5,514 bases of DNA from assembly GCA_938001995.1 (NCBI GenBank), contig CALLAV010000147.1, forward strand, positions 1 through 5,514. Direction: 5' to 3'. The position numbers and the translations under genes are program-made. This document shows, in pieces, positions 4,945 to 5,514 of the stretch; the first letter of the stretch is position 1, and each line of letters starts with the position of its first letter. The DNA comes from an uncultured Amylibacter sp. (GTDB taxonomy: Bacteria > Pseudomonadota > Alphaproteobacteria > Rhodobacterales > Rhodobacteraceae). The notes under the pieces are model-generated. The model was not told where the DNA came from. It saw only the letters and a list, made by a program, of their open reading frames with translations, and did no database searches.

Positions 4945-5514
4945 ATGGCTTCGAAACTGAACCAACAATCCGTCGGCCTGCGTCTCTTCTCCACAGGATT
5001 TATCGTCATCTGGCTGATGCTGGCCGCCTTCCCGTTCATCTGGACGCTTTGGGGCAGTTTCAAGGTGGAACTCGATTTCTTCTCCAAGGCAGACTGGACC
5101 AACGCCTTAACCGGCGTGCGCACGCAAATCGAATACGGCTCGTCCGTCACAGGCGCGGGTTATGACGGTGCTTGGGTCCAAGAAGGCTTTTGGCGCAACG
5201 TGATAAACACCGCCATCGTGTGTTTCTTTACCGTAACAATCTCGCTCACAATGGGCACACTCGGCGGTTACGCCCTGTCCCGCTCCGGCTTCAAATACGT
5301 ATTCTGGCTGCTGATCGCGGCGCTGATCTTCCGCGCCATGCCACCGATCACACTGGTGTCTGGTTACCTCTTACCGTTCTTTAACTGGAACGTCTGGGGC
5401 ATCCTGCCCACCACAATCATTGTGCTTGTGGCCATTAACCAGCCCTTCACCCTCTGGATGCTGCACAGCTTCTTCCAGAAAATCCCAAAAGAGCTCGACG
5501 AATCCGCAATCGTA
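4945..5514 (+). CDS. CUT1-type ABC transporter permease, MalG-like (3' end beyond the window)
   Basis: The first 190 codons of the second channel subunit. TM1 is about 14-34, followed by about 50 periplasmic residues rich in Gly, Trp and Tyr (35-84), then hydrophobic segments at about 86-108, 116-140 and 151-173. The sequence ends inside the EAA loop (KIPKELDESAIV, 179-190), just before the expected D-G pair. MalG-like features are FRAMPP (129-134) and the aromatic/proline stretch INQPFTLWM (164-172), both usual in this subfamily. The start ATG lies 4 nt after the upstream permease stop. AAAGG at 4931-4935 is a modest ribosome site 9 nt before it, so coupling with the first permease is likely. 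The missing C-terminal part should contain the rest of the EAA loop and the last membrane segments. Confidence 0.92.
   Translation, partial: MASKLNQQSVGLRLFSTGFIVIWLMLAAFPFIWTLWGSFKVELDFFSKADWTNALTGVRTQIEYGSSVTGAGYDGAWVQEGFWRNVINTAIVCFFTVTISLTMGTLGGYALSRSGFKYVFWLLIAALIFRAMPPITLVSGYLLPFFNWNVWGILPTTIIVLVAINQPFTLWMLHSFFQKIPKELDESAIV

Overview
The window looks like a chromosomal segment of a marine alphaproteobacterium, most probably a Rhodobacteraceae/Roseobacter-group member. This is inferred from moderately high GC, the character of the arginase, CtlX and ornithine cyclodeaminase proteins, and the compact operons. I could not run a search, so the taxon is a judgement. It holds two divergent operons separated by a regulatory gap of about 445 bp.

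Left half, minus strand: a three-gene arginine/citrulline catabolic operon in the order arginase (1208-2167), CtlX-type citrulline hydrolase (264-1208), ornithine cyclodeaminase (1-267, cut by the window edge). The genes overlap by 1 nt and 4 nt, so translation is probably coupled. Arginase makes ornithine from arginine, CtlX makes ornithine from citrulline, and the cyclodeaminase turns ornithine into proline. The operon therefore funnels two guanidino/ureido amino acids through ornithine into proline, releasing nitrogen as urea and ammonia.

Centre, 2168-2612: no credible protein gene. On the minus side there is a weak sigma-70-like promoter (2384-2411) with a dyad over its -35 box. It is followed by a leader of about 210 nt that can form several hairpins and a possible H-type pseudoknot ahead of the arginase start. 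On the plus side there is a cluster of three alternating ATGCAA/TTGCAT half-sites at about one helical turn (2483-2507), a good operator candidate for the transporter operon.

Right half, plus strand: a CUT1-type (sugar/polyol class) ABC importer. It comprises a 409-aa periplasmic solute-binding protein (2613-3842), an intergenic perfect 10-bp-stem hairpin (3857-3881), a MalF-like permease with an unusually long first periplasmic region (3915-4940), and a MalG-like permease cut by the window edge inside its EAA loop (4945-5514). The ATPase and any regulator or catabolic enzymes must lie further right. The transported substrate cannot be named from this sequence.

No tRNA, rRNA, CRISPR array, insertion sequence or phage gene was seen. 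The genes belong to known families. The least explained part is the arginase leader in the central gap.
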